Origin: an uncultured Treponema sp.
GTDB taxonomy: Bacteria; Spirochaetota; Spirochaetia; Treponematales; Treponemataceae
NCBI GenBank assembly: GCA_947166355.1
Contig: CAMVDX010000009.1
Location: forward strand, 20,266-84,265
Length of the DNA: 64,000 nucleotides
Direction: 5' to 3'
Below the pieces are notes generated by a model. The model was not told where the DNA came from and did no database searches. It saw only the letters and a list, made by a program, of their open reading frames with translations. The translations under genes were made by a program, and so were the position numbers. Shown in pieces: positions 52,050 through 59,952 of the stretch; positions within the stretch are counted from its first letter, which is position 1; each line of letters begins with the position of its first letter.

Positions 52050-52739
52050 TTAATTTCTCACAGATATAGCGCGCGCAGAATTATATGCCTGTTTCATTCC
52101 AACTGAAAAGAAAACAGGTAAAAGAACAATCAGCATTTTTAGTCCAGACTTACCGCCTCGTGCCCGCCAGGCTAATTTGGCCTGCTGCCAGTTTTTTGAA
52201 ACTTGCGGAATAAAGCAGATAAAAACTGCAAGTGCATCAGCGATATTAGCTTTTGCTGACAGATGTAATAGACGTCGTACTGTAAGTTCTATGATTTCAA
52301 GTCCTTCGCGAATTTGCAATGAAGTAGAAGTTTTAAAAACTATAGCAGCACTCTGCATAACACAAAAAAGTTTTATAAGTAAAACTCCGGTTTCTTTTTC
52401 TGATTTTATAAAATCACAGAAAAATGAAAAAAACTGCGAAAAGTTCAACCAGAAAAAAATCCCATCAGAAACAGCTACAGCAACACTTCCAAAAAGTTTT
52501 ACGCCTAATAAAAAAATTGCATAGTAAATAACAGGCCTTAAGTCTGCAAATTGCTCGCGAACAGTAAAACCAAGAACAAAACTAACTAACGTTTGTAAGG
52601 CAATCAGACCTACTGCAAAAGCTGGAGGCAGATAAAAGAAAAGCACACTTATTAATGGAATCACAATTATTTTAATCCATGCCGGACAGCGGTGTAAAAA
52701 AGAGGTTCCCTGTTTGTATGAAAATGAAGTGTTTGTCAT
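52050..52739 (-). CDS. ECF transporter transmembrane subunit EcfT
   Basis: 229 aa with five to six membrane helices. The EcfT signature lies near the C-terminus: the long coupling helices with KANIADALAVFICFIPQVSK and AWRARGGKSGLKMLIVLLPV (Ala-Arg-Gly coupling motif). It joins the ATPases to the S component BioY, encoded two genes upstream. I chose ATG 52739; the longer frame is translated A repeat. An A repeat (52744-52836) separates it from EcfA. Confidence 0.88.
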   Translation of the reverse strand: MTNTSFSYKQGTSFLHRCPAWIKIIVIPLISVLFFYLPPAFAVGLIALQTLVSFVLGFTVREQFADLRPVIYYAIFLLGVKLFGSVAVAVSDGIFFWLNFSQFFSFFCDFIKSEKETGVLLIKLFCVMQSAAIVFKTSTSLQIREGLEIIELTVRRLLHLSAKANIADALAVFICFIPQVSKNWQQAKLAWRARGGKSGLKMLIVLLPVFFSVGMKQAYNSARAISVRN

Positions 52740-52743
52740 ATTT

Positions 52744-52836
52744 ATTATAGATTGCTTCGTCGCATTCGCTCCTCGCAATGACAGTACTTAGTCGTCATTA
52801 CAAGCACAAAGTGCGTAGTAGCGAAGTGGCAATCCA
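52744..52836. repeat. Family A unit between ecfA and ecfT
   Basis: GATTGCTTCGTCGCATTCGC to GTCATTACAAGCACAAAGTG, followed by GAAGTGGCAATCC. Outer arms as in other A units. Confidence 0.8.
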
Positions 52837-52837
52837 T

Positions 52838-53602
52838 TCACTCCCAAACTAAATCTTCTACGCTATTATAACTTACCAGCGGATTTCTTATATTCCAGGC
52901 TTCAAGATTATGATGTAACCCAAGTCCCGGAGCACCATCAAAGACTTTTTTTCCACGAAACAAAACTACCAATCGGTCTGAAAGACCAAGGCACTTTTCA
53001 ATTTCGTGGGTAAGGATTATTACAGTTTTACCTTCTGCCTTAAGTTGGCGGATAAGTTTATTAACCTGCTTCACTCCGCCATAATCAAGATTGGCATAAG
53101 GCTCATCGAGAATGATTGTCGGAAGCTTCATGGCAAGCATGCAGGCAACTGCCAGACGACGCTTTTCTCCACCAGATAAAAACCGCGCCGGAAAATCAGC
53201 TTTTTCTGTAAGGCCAGTTTGTTCCAGAGCCTCACGAACAGCACACTCAACCTCTTCTCTTTTCCAGCCCAGATTTTTTGGACCAAAGGCAATGTCTTCG
53301 GCAGGAGTCTCGCCAAGAATCTGAGTTTCAGCTTCCTGAAAAACAAGACCCACGCGACCATCAACATATATTGAAGATGCCTTCAAACCAGTTTCTACAG
53401 ATTCAACCACCGTGTGATTATCACCATCCATCAATCCGGCAATAATCTGCATAAGCACACTTTTGCCGGAACCATTTTCACCGCCAATGACTACGCACTC
53501 ACCTTCATTAATTTCAAGGCTTACATCATCGAGGGCTTTTTTAGGCCCGGCAAGAGTATTAAAGGTTTTTGATAAATGATTAATCTTTATCTGTGTTTTC
53601 AT
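52838..53602 (-). CDS. ECF transporter ATPase EcfA
   Basis: 254 aa ABC ATPase. Walker A GGENGSGKS, signature FLSGGEKRRLAVACMLAMKL, Walker B TIILDEPYANLDYGG, H-loop ILTHEIEKC. Only one ATPase gene is present, as in BioMNY systems. ATG 53602 lies inside the end of bioY (23-base overlap), so the two are translated together. It powers vitamin import in the BioY-EcfA-EcfT complex. Confidence 0.92.
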   Translation of the reverse strand: MKTQIKINHLSKTFNTLAGPKKALDDVSLEINEGECVVIGGENGSGKSVLMQIIAGLMDGDNHTVVESVETGLKASSIYVDGRVGLVFQEAETQILGETPAEDIAFGPKNLGWKREEVECAVREALEQTGLTEKADFPARFLSGGEKRRLAVACMLAMKLPTIILDEPYANLDYGGVKQVNKLIRQLKAEGKTVIILTHEIEKCLGLSDRLVVLFRGKKVFDGAPGLGLHHNLEAWNIRNPLVSYNSVEDLVWE

Positions 53603-54185
53603 ATAAATACTGTGCAAGAATCGGACGCAGCTTGAGGGCTACAGGAATTGCTACAACAGTTTTTAAAAGATCTCCCGGAATGTAAGGAATTACACAGGCA
53701 GCCATTGTGTAAGCAAAAGCAGTCTTATCTGCGGGAACCTTACCGGCAGCAGTCGCCCAGAAAGAAAATCTGATTACGCCCGGAATGTACAATATCACCA
53801 TGCCGGCCAGAATTGCAAGACTCACACGCAAGGCATTTTTCCAGGTGATTTTTTTCTGCTCCACAGAAGGCTTACCCGCAATAAATCCGGCTACAATAGC
53901 ACCAAGAAGATAGCCCGGTAAAAAACCTCCGGTTGGTCCCATCCACACTGCAAGTCCGCTTGTTCCGCCCGAATAAACAGGAAGACCAATCAAACCGGCC
54001 AGCAAAAACAAAGCAGTTGGAGCACCCGCAAGCTGGCCACCCAAAAGAACGCCGCACAAAATGCAGAGAACATTCTGCAAAACAATCGGAATTACCCCAA
54101 GAGGAATTCTGATAAAACAACCAACACAAATAATCGCCGCAAAGAGGGCAACAAAAGAAACTTTTAAACTTGTTTTATTTTTCAT
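53580..54185 (-). CDS. bioY: Biotin transporter S component BioY
   Basis: 201 aa with six membrane helices. BioY landmarks: ICVGCFIRIPLGVIPIVLQN, LFLLAGLIGLPVYSGGTSGL, GPTGGFLPGYLLGAIVAGFI. It binds biotin in the membrane. I chose ATG 54185: it lies 7 bases after a TATAAT box and has no Shine-Dalgarno, suggesting a leaderless mRNA. First gene of the operon bioY-ecfA-ecfT, with a BirA box directly upstream. Confidence 0.95.
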   Translation of the reverse strand: MKNKTSLKVSFVALFAAIICVGCFIRIPLGVIPIVLQNVLCILCGVLLGGQLAGAPTALFLLAGLIGLPVYSGGTSGLAVWMGPTGGFLPGYLLGAIVAGFIAGKPSVEQKKITWKNALRVSLAILAGMVILYIPGVIRFSFWATAAGKVPADKTAFAYTMAACVIPYIPGDLLKTVVAIPVALKLRPILAQYLYENTDKD

Positions 54186-54192
54186 AAAAATG

Positions 54193-54221
54193 ATTATAGC
54201 AGAATAAAAAAGAATTGTAAA
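54193..54221 (-). promoter_or_regulatory. Promoter of the biotin transporter operon
   Basis: On the minus strand TTTACA, exactly 17 bases, TATAAT (54198-54193). The -35 lies within a half-site of the BirA operator. Confidence 0.7.
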
Positions 54222-54247
54222 CCTGTTATACACATATAGGTTTACAA
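54215..54247. promoter_or_regulatory. BirA operator
   Basis: TTGTAAACC (54215-54223), 15-base spacer, GGTTTACAA (54239-54247): a perfect match to the known BirA box. Extended by AA and T on each side. It overlaps the -35 of the bioY promoter, so biotinylated-BirA repression of biotin uptake is expected. Confidence 0.88.
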
Positions 54248-54345
54248 TTCTTTTTACCAGGTAAACAGCTATTTTCGACTATTGTTCATAGCTGAAATGA
54301 TCTCTATTTTTTTTAGGAACAAGTTATTGAAGTTATCTTCTAATC

Positions 54346-55782
54346 TCATTCACCTGTATAATCAAAGTTAATATTATTTGTAGAAAAAGCATTTCTAGCA
54401 TATTTCAATTGATTTCTTGAACCTCGATAATTTACAGTTTCTAAATACTTCGTATCAAATGCATATTCCCCTATTTTCCTTACACTTGCAGAAAGTGTTA
54501 TTTTCGATAATGCAGTCCAACCAAAAGCAGATTCATCTATTACTTCCACGCCATCTTCTATGATAACATCTGATAGATTAATACAACTACCAAATGCACT
54601 AGATTCAATTACTTTTACATTTGCAGGTATTACCATATTGGTTAGATTTTCACAAGCGCCAAACACTTCAAAAGCCAATTTACTTACCCCTTTTCCAATA
54701 GTTACATTCGAAAGAGATAAGCAATTATTAAAAGCATATTCACCCATTGTAATAACAGAATCTGGTATAGAAATAGAAGTAATTGCTTCGCAGCAATAAA
54801 ATGCATAATCCCCAATAGTGGTTACAGATTCCGGAATAATTATATCTGTAATACCAGAGTTATCAAAAGCTTCATATCCAATTTCGACTAAACCATCTGG
54901 CAAAGTTACTTCTTTAAGGTTCTTACAAGAATAAAAAGCCTCTTCATTAATTTTTTTAATTCCTTTAGGCAACAGAATTTTTATAAGATTTGTTCTCTCA
55001 AAGGCTTCCTCTTCAATTTCACCAGTTCCAATTGCATCGGCCATATCCAATGAAACTAACACGTCTTTTTGTATCAATTTAATTGTCTTACCAATCTGTG
55101 TAATCTGCTCTGTCGTATAGTTTCCAACAACCTTTATATTCAGATTTTTGTTCATCTGAGTAAGACTAAAGCTGGCACTTGCTGGCATTAGTACATCCAG
55201 ATCAGAAGTATTATAGAATGCCTTCTGCCCTGTATAAGTTAATGTAGAAGGTAAAGTAAGTTTATTCAATGAACTACAATCAATAAATGCAGCTTCACTA
55301 ATTTTCTCAACTCCTTCTGGAATAACAATCTCTTTTAATGATGCACATTTTTTGAATGCATTCATTCCGATTGTTTTAACAGTTGAAGGTATGTTTATAC
55401 TTTCGAGTTTTTCACAATTATTGAAAGTATTATCTCCAATTTCTGTTATTCCTTCTGGAATGGAAACTGATACAAGCCCTTTACAGCCATTAAACGCACT
55501 CTTTCCAAGTTTCTTAATTCCTTGTGGTAATTTCACACTTGTAATAAATGTCATTTCATTAAAAGCACCATCACTAATTGTTGTAACTGGTTTTCCTTTG
55601 ATTTTTGAAGGAATAACAATTGTCGGTGTATTGCTTTTGTAACTACTGATGAAAATTTCTCCATTTATTTCAAGTGTCACAAAATCCTTTGCCGGGTTAG
55701 CTTTTTCGCCACCACAAGAACTAAATCCAAACAGCAGACAAGCAGCTACTGTAGCCATAATAATTGATTTGATTTTTTTCAT
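54346..55782 (-). CDS. BspA-type leucine-rich repeat lipoprotein
   Basis: 478 aa. Lipoprotein signal (CLLFGFSSCGGEKANPAKDF, lipobox SSC). The mature part has about 14 LRR_5 repeats of 22-23 residues (TISDGAFNEMTFITSVKLPQ, KLGKSAFNGCKGLVSVSIPE, EIGDNTFNNCEKLESINIPS). In Treponema denticola LrrA and Tannerella BspA, such proteins mediate adhesion. No promoter was recognised upstream of the ATG, which follows a weak AGGAG-like region. Confidence 0.88.
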   Translation of the reverse strand: MKKIKSIIMATVAACLLFGFSSCGGEKANPAKDFVTLEINGEIFISSYKSNTPTIVIPSKIKGKPVTTISDGAFNEMTFITSVKLPQGIKKLGKSAFNGCKGLVSVSIPEGITEIGDNTFNNCEKLESINIPSTVKTIGMNAFKKCASLKEIVIPEGVEKISEAAFIDCSSLNKLTLPSTLTYTGQKAFYNTSDLDVLMPASASFSLTQMNKNLNIKVVGNYTTEQITQIGKTIKLIQKDVLVSLDMADAIGTGEIEEEAFERTNLIKILLPKGIKKINEEAFYSCKNLKEVTLPDGLVEIGYEAFDNSGITDIIIPESVTTIGDYAFYCCEAITSISIPDSVITMGEYAFNNCLSLSNVTIGKGVSKLAFEVFGACENLTNMVIPANVKVIESSAFGSCINLSDVIIEDGVEVIDESAFGWTALSKITLSASVRKIGEYAFDTKYLETVNYRGSRNQLKYARNAFSTNNINFDYTGE

Positions 55783-55811
55783 TTTTAATCTATCTCCTAT
55801 TTGTTTATAAA

Positions 55812-56570
55812 TTATTCTTCAATATATTCATAATTTACTATAAGGCCATTTTTGATAGCGTTATTAAAATATTCTGAATCACTAAAAAAAGGATGCCCTT
55901 TTTCTCCACGAAAATTAATAGTTTTTAAGTTTGAGCAATTCTTAAAGCACCATTCATCCTCCGACCATCCTACTTTATTATAACCTGACCTATAGATATT
56001 TCGTGGCAATGTTATTGTTTCCAATTTTTTACAATTATAAAAAACACCACTTCCAATACTCAAGCTAAATCCCGAATCAGTACTTACAGTTTTAAGAGAT
56101 GAACATCCTGAGAAAGCTCCATTATTAACTGTGGTAGAATCATATATACAATATGCACCTAGAATTAATGCCTCATAAGCTAATGACATATGAACTTCAA
56201 TAAGATTTTCACAATTCTTAAAAGAACTTGGCTCAATTACAGCAACAGTACTTGGAATAAATAATGATTTTATTACTTTATTTCCTAAAAAGGCCTCTGC
56301 TCCTATTATTGTTACGGGATACCCTTCAATTGATTCAGGAATCACAACAGTCGGATTTTTTCCTACATATTTTGTAATCTTAATGCCCTTAGGAATAATG
56401 ACTAAATCATCGTATTCGTTAGGAGGTAAATATTTAAGAGTTTCTTTAGTATAATTTTCGGGAAAATTATTTTCATATAAAAAATCACTTGCGGGATTTG
56501 CCGTTGGTTCTGCAAAACAGTTAAGTCCAAATATCATTGAAACAAAAATAATTAAATAAAATTTTCTCAT
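55812..56570 (-). CDS. Exported leucine-rich repeat protein
   Basis: 252 aa. Signal peptide (MRKFYLIIFVSMIFGLNCFA), ending either in Cys at residue 18 as a possible lipobox or cleaved after CFA. Four to five LRR_5 repeats (IIGAEAFLGNKVIKSLFIPS, VIEPSSFKNCENLIEVHMSL). The N-terminal PTANPASDFLYE resembles the start of the neighbouring 478-aa protein, so the genes are probably related by duplication. Confidence 0.8.
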   Translation of the reverse strand: MRKFYLIIFVSMIFGLNCFAEPTANPASDFLYENNFPENYTKETLKYLPPNEYDDLVIIPKGIKITKYVGKNPTVVIPESIEGYPVTIIGAEAFLGNKVIKSLFIPSTVAVIEPSSFKNCENLIEVHMSLAYEALILGAYCIYDSTTVNNGAFSGCSSLKTVSTDSGFSLSIGSGVFYNCKKLETITLPRNIYRSGYNKVGWSEDEWCFKNCSNLKTINFRGEKGHPFFSDSEYFNNAIKNGLIVNYEYIEE

Positions 56571-56625
56571 TTTCAGTATTCTCCATTCTTTGTATCAAAA
56601 AAGTTTAAATAAAATTATTGTAATA

Positions 56626-58362
56626 TTAAAGGAAGCTAATTTTCTTTTCTTTAATATAATCTTTATAAGTGTTTTTTATTTGATTTTTTATTTTTTTAGG
56701 AAGCGCGATAGTATCTAATTCCGGACAGTCTTTGAATGCATTTGGCTGTAGTTCTTCAATAATTGAAAATTGAATGTGATATAAATTGGGACAATTATTA
56801 AAGGCATTTTCATGAACCGTTGAAACTTCATAAATAAATAGATTAACAAGATTTTCACAATTATAAAAACAGTTTTCAGGAATAGAAATTTTTGTTGTAT
56901 TATAAATATAAATCCATATTGGTATACGAGCAATTTGAATAACATTACCCAATTGTATAAGATCTTCTTCTGATTGTATATCTTCAAAAGTCAGTGCAAT
57001 ACTATCTTTTTCTGATGACAATTCTTTTTCACTTGCCAATATATAATATATAGTATCTTGTAGGCTGATTTCAAAAAAAGTGGAATCTTTTTTTAATTTA
57101 TCTCGAATTAATAGTCTAACTTGTTCTATTTTTGTTTCTCCATTTTCTCCAATCAACATTTTGATTCTTTCTTTTCTTTCTTTTTCTATTCTTTCTTCTT
57201 CAGCTTTTTTTTCGGCTTCAAGTTTTGCTAGTCGTTCAGCTTCAGCTTTTTTCTCTTCTGCGAGTTTCTTTTCAGCTTTAATTTTTCTTTCTTCTTCTGC
57301 GAGTCGTTCAGCCTCTGCTTTTCTTTTTTCTTCCTCTCTTCTTTCAGCCTCTTTGATAGCTCTCCCTTCTGGTGTTGACTGGTAATATAACTCTAACAAT
57401 GCCTCAGATAATTCTTGTGGACTTCCTGGTATAATATATACCACTTTTTTGTCTTCACCATAATCGTATTCATCTATTCGAAAATCTGAATTTATTTCCT
57501 CATTTGTTGTTGGCCAACGATAATCGTCTATGTCATAACATAATGAACAATCCAGAAAAACAGATGAGCCTGTTTTTATATCATCATAAATACTAGACTC
57601 ATTTGGCTCTTGGCCAACTACTTTATAATATCCAGAACCTAGATTTCCTTTATTTGATTTATCCCACAATAACCCATAAGTCACGGTATATTTTTCTGCT
57701 GGTAATATTGCCATTGAGTTAGCAACGTTTTCAACTTTTATGGATAGTTTATTTGTATCAAAATTCTTTATATTTAACTTCTTTATATCTATTGTAAACG
57801 TTATAAAACCATCGATGTCGTAATCACTTACTGACACAAAGTTGTTATATCTTTTTGCATAACATATCATGTATGTAATTGGTTTTTTCGCTATAATCTT
57901 ATTATTCTCATAAACCAACTCTATTATAAAATTATATCGATCAACATGTCTGTTAATTGCTTTCTTTAACCAGTTATCATATTTAATATCTTCCGCATAG
58001 GTCCATGGAAAGCCATTTATTTTTTCACCCCATTTTTTGCTTTCAGTAATTCCTTGAAGATCATTTAATGTATTAGATACAATCTTAAAATTTTCTAATC
58101 CTTTTATTTGCTTAATATACGGAATTTCAACATCAAGTATAATAGTTTCATTTTTATAATTTTCTTCTGTGAGTTCTCTTGGTATTACTTCATTAAAGTA
58201 ATGAAGTTCAAATTCTGGAGGATTATTGGCAATTTTTTCTGTTGTTTCCCGAAGTTTTGTATCCCACTCAGTTCTAAGTTTTATCAGTTCAGTTGGACTA
58301 AGCGCAAAAGCGACTGAATTGATTACAATTAGTGTCACCAATCCGATGATAGTTTTTTTCAT
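56626..58362 (-). CDS. Exported protein with coiled coil and C-terminal LRR
   Basis: 578 aa. Signal peptide (MKKTIIGLVTLIVINSVAFA). Residues about 25-320 form an unrecognised domain; 325-400 is a highly charged coiled coil (EAERLAEEERKIKAEKKLAE); the C-terminal part has degenerate LRR_5 repeats (ISIPENCFYNCENLVNLFIY, VHENAFNNCPNLYHIQFSII). Third of three consecutive LRR-type genes in the same direction. Confidence 0.75.
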   Translation of the reverse strand: MKKTIIGLVTLIVINSVAFALSPTELIKLRTEWDTKLRETTEKIANNPPEFELHYFNEVIPRELTEENYKNETIILDVEIPYIKQIKGLENFKIVSNTLNDLQGITESKKWGEKINGFPWTYAEDIKYDNWLKKAINRHVDRYNFIIELVYENNKIIAKKPITYMICYAKRYNNFVSVSDYDIDGFITFTIDIKKLNIKNFDTNKLSIKVENVANSMAILPAEKYTVTYGLLWDKSNKGNLGSGYYKVVGQEPNESSIYDDIKTGSSVFLDCSLCYDIDDYRWPTTNEEINSDFRIDEYDYGEDKKVVYIIPGSPQELSEALLELYYQSTPEGRAIKEAERREEEKRKAEAERLAEEERKIKAEKKLAEEKKAEAERLAKLEAEKKAEEERIEKERKERIKMLIGENGETKIEQVRLLIRDKLKKDSTFFEISLQDTIYYILASEKELSSEKDSIALTFEDIQSEEDLIQLGNVIQIARIPIWIYIYNTTKISIPENCFYNCENLVNLFIYEVSTVHENAFNNCPNLYHIQFSIIEELQPNAFKDCPELDTIALPKKIKNQIKNTYKDYIKEKKISFL

Positions 58363-58394
58363 TTGTAAGTTCTCCTTTTTTTACAAATATAAAA

Positions 58395-59123
58395 TTATTC
58401 TTTTCTCACAATGGAGTAAATTGTTTTCTGCTTTATCTTTTCTTTAACAATAAAACCAGAGTCTACTAATGCATTGAAACTACTTCTTGTTGCCTGCTCC
58501 GCTATTCCAATTTCTTTAGCAATTTCAGAAGGCTGGGCTTTTTCTCGCTCTAACAACTTGTTTAATATTTCTCTTCTAAAATCTTCTGACAGATATAACT
58601 CTTGCATTGCTATCTGTGGGCTTTCTTTTTTTTCATGATTTGAAGCTTTATTTGCAGTTGTATCAAGAAAATCATGGAGCTTTAATTCAAATTCATTAAT
58701 CGAATTATAGCTTGTATATAGAATTGATTTTTTTGCTATTATACGCTCTTTTAATTCTTTTAGTTTAGAATCATTTCTAATATAAACGGCAACGTTTTTG
58801 CCTGCTTTTTGCAGTTTATCAAGTTCATATTCTGTAGCTGTTTTAAATTCTTTATATGGAGAACCTTTGTTTGTGTTAAAGATAACTATTCCAATGTCAG
58901 CGGTATTAAGAGCCTGTTCATCTATTACACTTTGTGCATCTATACCAACACTTGGTACAGTACTTATATCTTGTCCCTTGGAAATAAAAGAAATGTTTCT
59001 ATCTGAAGAATTTATTTCATTCCAATGATTAATTATATTTCTACAAGAATTTACAATCTTTACTGTTTCTTCATCCTTTGCAGAACAAATCATACAGTTA
59101 TATTGTGTTACTTTTTGTGACAC
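58395..59123 (-). CDS. TIR/DUF4062-like domain fused to a winged helix
   Basis: 242 aa. N-terminal Rossmann-like domain of about 150 residues: YNCMICSAKDEETVKIVNSC, VPSVGIDAQSVIDEQALNTA, DIGIVIFNTNKGS, LDKLQKAGKNVAVYIRN, which follows the pattern of TIR-like/DUF4062 domains that precede NTPases in some defence proteins. The C-terminal 65 residues are a winged helix (FRREILNKLLEREKAQPSEI, AKEIGIAEQATRSSFNALVD). Possible sensor-regulator or defence protein. It is divergent from an XRE regulator with a shared dyad. Confidence 0.55.
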   Translation of the reverse strand: MSQKVTQYNCMICSAKDEETVKIVNSCRNIINHWNEINSSDRNISFISKGQDISTVPSVGIDAQSVIDEQALNTADIGIVIFNTNKGSPYKEFKTATEYELDKLQKAGKNVAVYIRNDSKLKELKERIIAKKSILYTSYNSINEFELKLHDFLDTTANKASNHEKKESPQIAMQELYLSEDFRREILNKLLEREKAQPSEIAKEIGIAEQATRSSFNALVDSGFIVKEKIKQKTIYSIVRKE

Positions 59124-59144
59124 TTTGATAAAACCTTCCTCTAG

Positions 59145-59219
59145 TACTTCTATAAAAGTAAATATAATTATAACTTTCTATATTAGTAATTTCAAGCAAT
59201 TATTACGCAAATAGAAGTA
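59145..59219. promoter_or_regulatory. Divided inverted repeat between divergent genes
   Basis: TACTTCTAT (59145-59153) and ATAGAAGTA (59211-59219), perfect 9-bp arms 57 bases apart, one near each start codon. A likely paired operator for the XRE regulator. Confidence 0.45.
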
Positions 59220-59230
59220 TCATTCGTAAT

Positions 59231-59578
59231 ATGGGCTTTAAAGAAAACTTAAAAATTGAATTGGATTATAAAGGAATGAAGGTAAAAGAACTTGCTTTTT
59301 CTTCGGGCGTGAATAAACGCACTTTAGACCAGTATCTTTCATCAGCCGCAAAAATGCCTTCTGCCGAAAATGCAGTAAAAATTGCCACAGCCCTCGGAGT
59401 GAGTGTTGAATATCTTGTTACAGGAAAAGATATAAATCCTCAAAATCAAAAAGACTTTTCTGATGAATTACAAGACCATGACCGTCTTTATAAAAAATAT
59501 CACACATTAATTCAAAAAGTTGAAAAGCTATCTAAAGACCAGATTGCTGCATTGGAAAATTTTCTGGGAATGCTTTAA
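59231..59578 (+). CDS. XRE-family HTH regulator
   Basis: 115 aa. HTH at about residues 8-62: MKVKELAFSSGVNKRTLDQY, SSAAKMPSAENAVKIATALG, VSVEYLVTG. The C-terminus is helical (HTLIQKVEKLSKDQIAALEN). Paralogue of the regulator at 43909. TATCAT lies 7 bases before the ATG; no Shine-Dalgarno. Confidence 0.85.
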   Translation: MGFKENLKIELDYKGMKVKELAFSSGVNKRTLDQYLSSAAKMPSAENAVKIATALGVSVEYLVTGKDINPQNQKDFSDELQDHDRLYKKYHTLIQKVEKLSKDQIAALENFLGML

Positions 59579-59623
59579 GGTGAAAGTAGGCTTCATGCCA
59601 TGCGTTTCGAAAGGAACCTAGCC

Positions 59624-59839
59624 TTATACGGGGTCTATTTTTTTATATTTTCTTTTTTTCCATTTTTCTTTGAATGCAGCAATTGCATCGTTTATTGCTT
59701 CTTGCATATTATCCTGACGAACAACACTTTCCATTGAAGAAAAATAACAGTTGATTTCTGAATAAAGATGCAATCTGTTTTCTAGAAGTTTTGATACGAG
59801 ATATTTATAGATTTTTGCTTCTTTTAGATCAAACTTTTT
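59624..59839 (-). pseudogene. C-terminal remnant of an unidentified gene
   Basis: An open frame of 71 codons without a plausible start: FDLKEAKIYKYLVSKLLENR, then LHLYSEINCYFSSMESVVRQ, then DNMQEAINDAIAAFKEKWKK and a basic tail, ending at TAA 59626. An in-frame stop (TGA at 59842-59840) precedes it. It reads like the end of a real helical protein whose 5' part is lost. I do not recognise the family. Confidence 0.4.
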
Positions 59840-59863
59840 TCAATTTTGCGAAATAAGCAGGGT

Positions 59864-59904
59864 TTACACTACATTATACGATATTTCAAGTTTTTGTAGT
59901 GTAA
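59864..59904 (-). promoter_or_regulatory. Dyad with an embedded -10 box
   Basis: TTACACTAC (59864-59872) and GTAGTGTAA (59896-59904), perfect 9-bp arms. TATAAT on the minus strand lies at 59878-59873. It points at the gene remnant at 59624-59839. The rest of the 59579-59952 gap holds nothing else clear. Confidence 0.45.
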
Positions 59905-59952
59905 GACTGTATTCTAAGTTTACCTTGTTTCAAAATTGAGATGACAGTTAGC

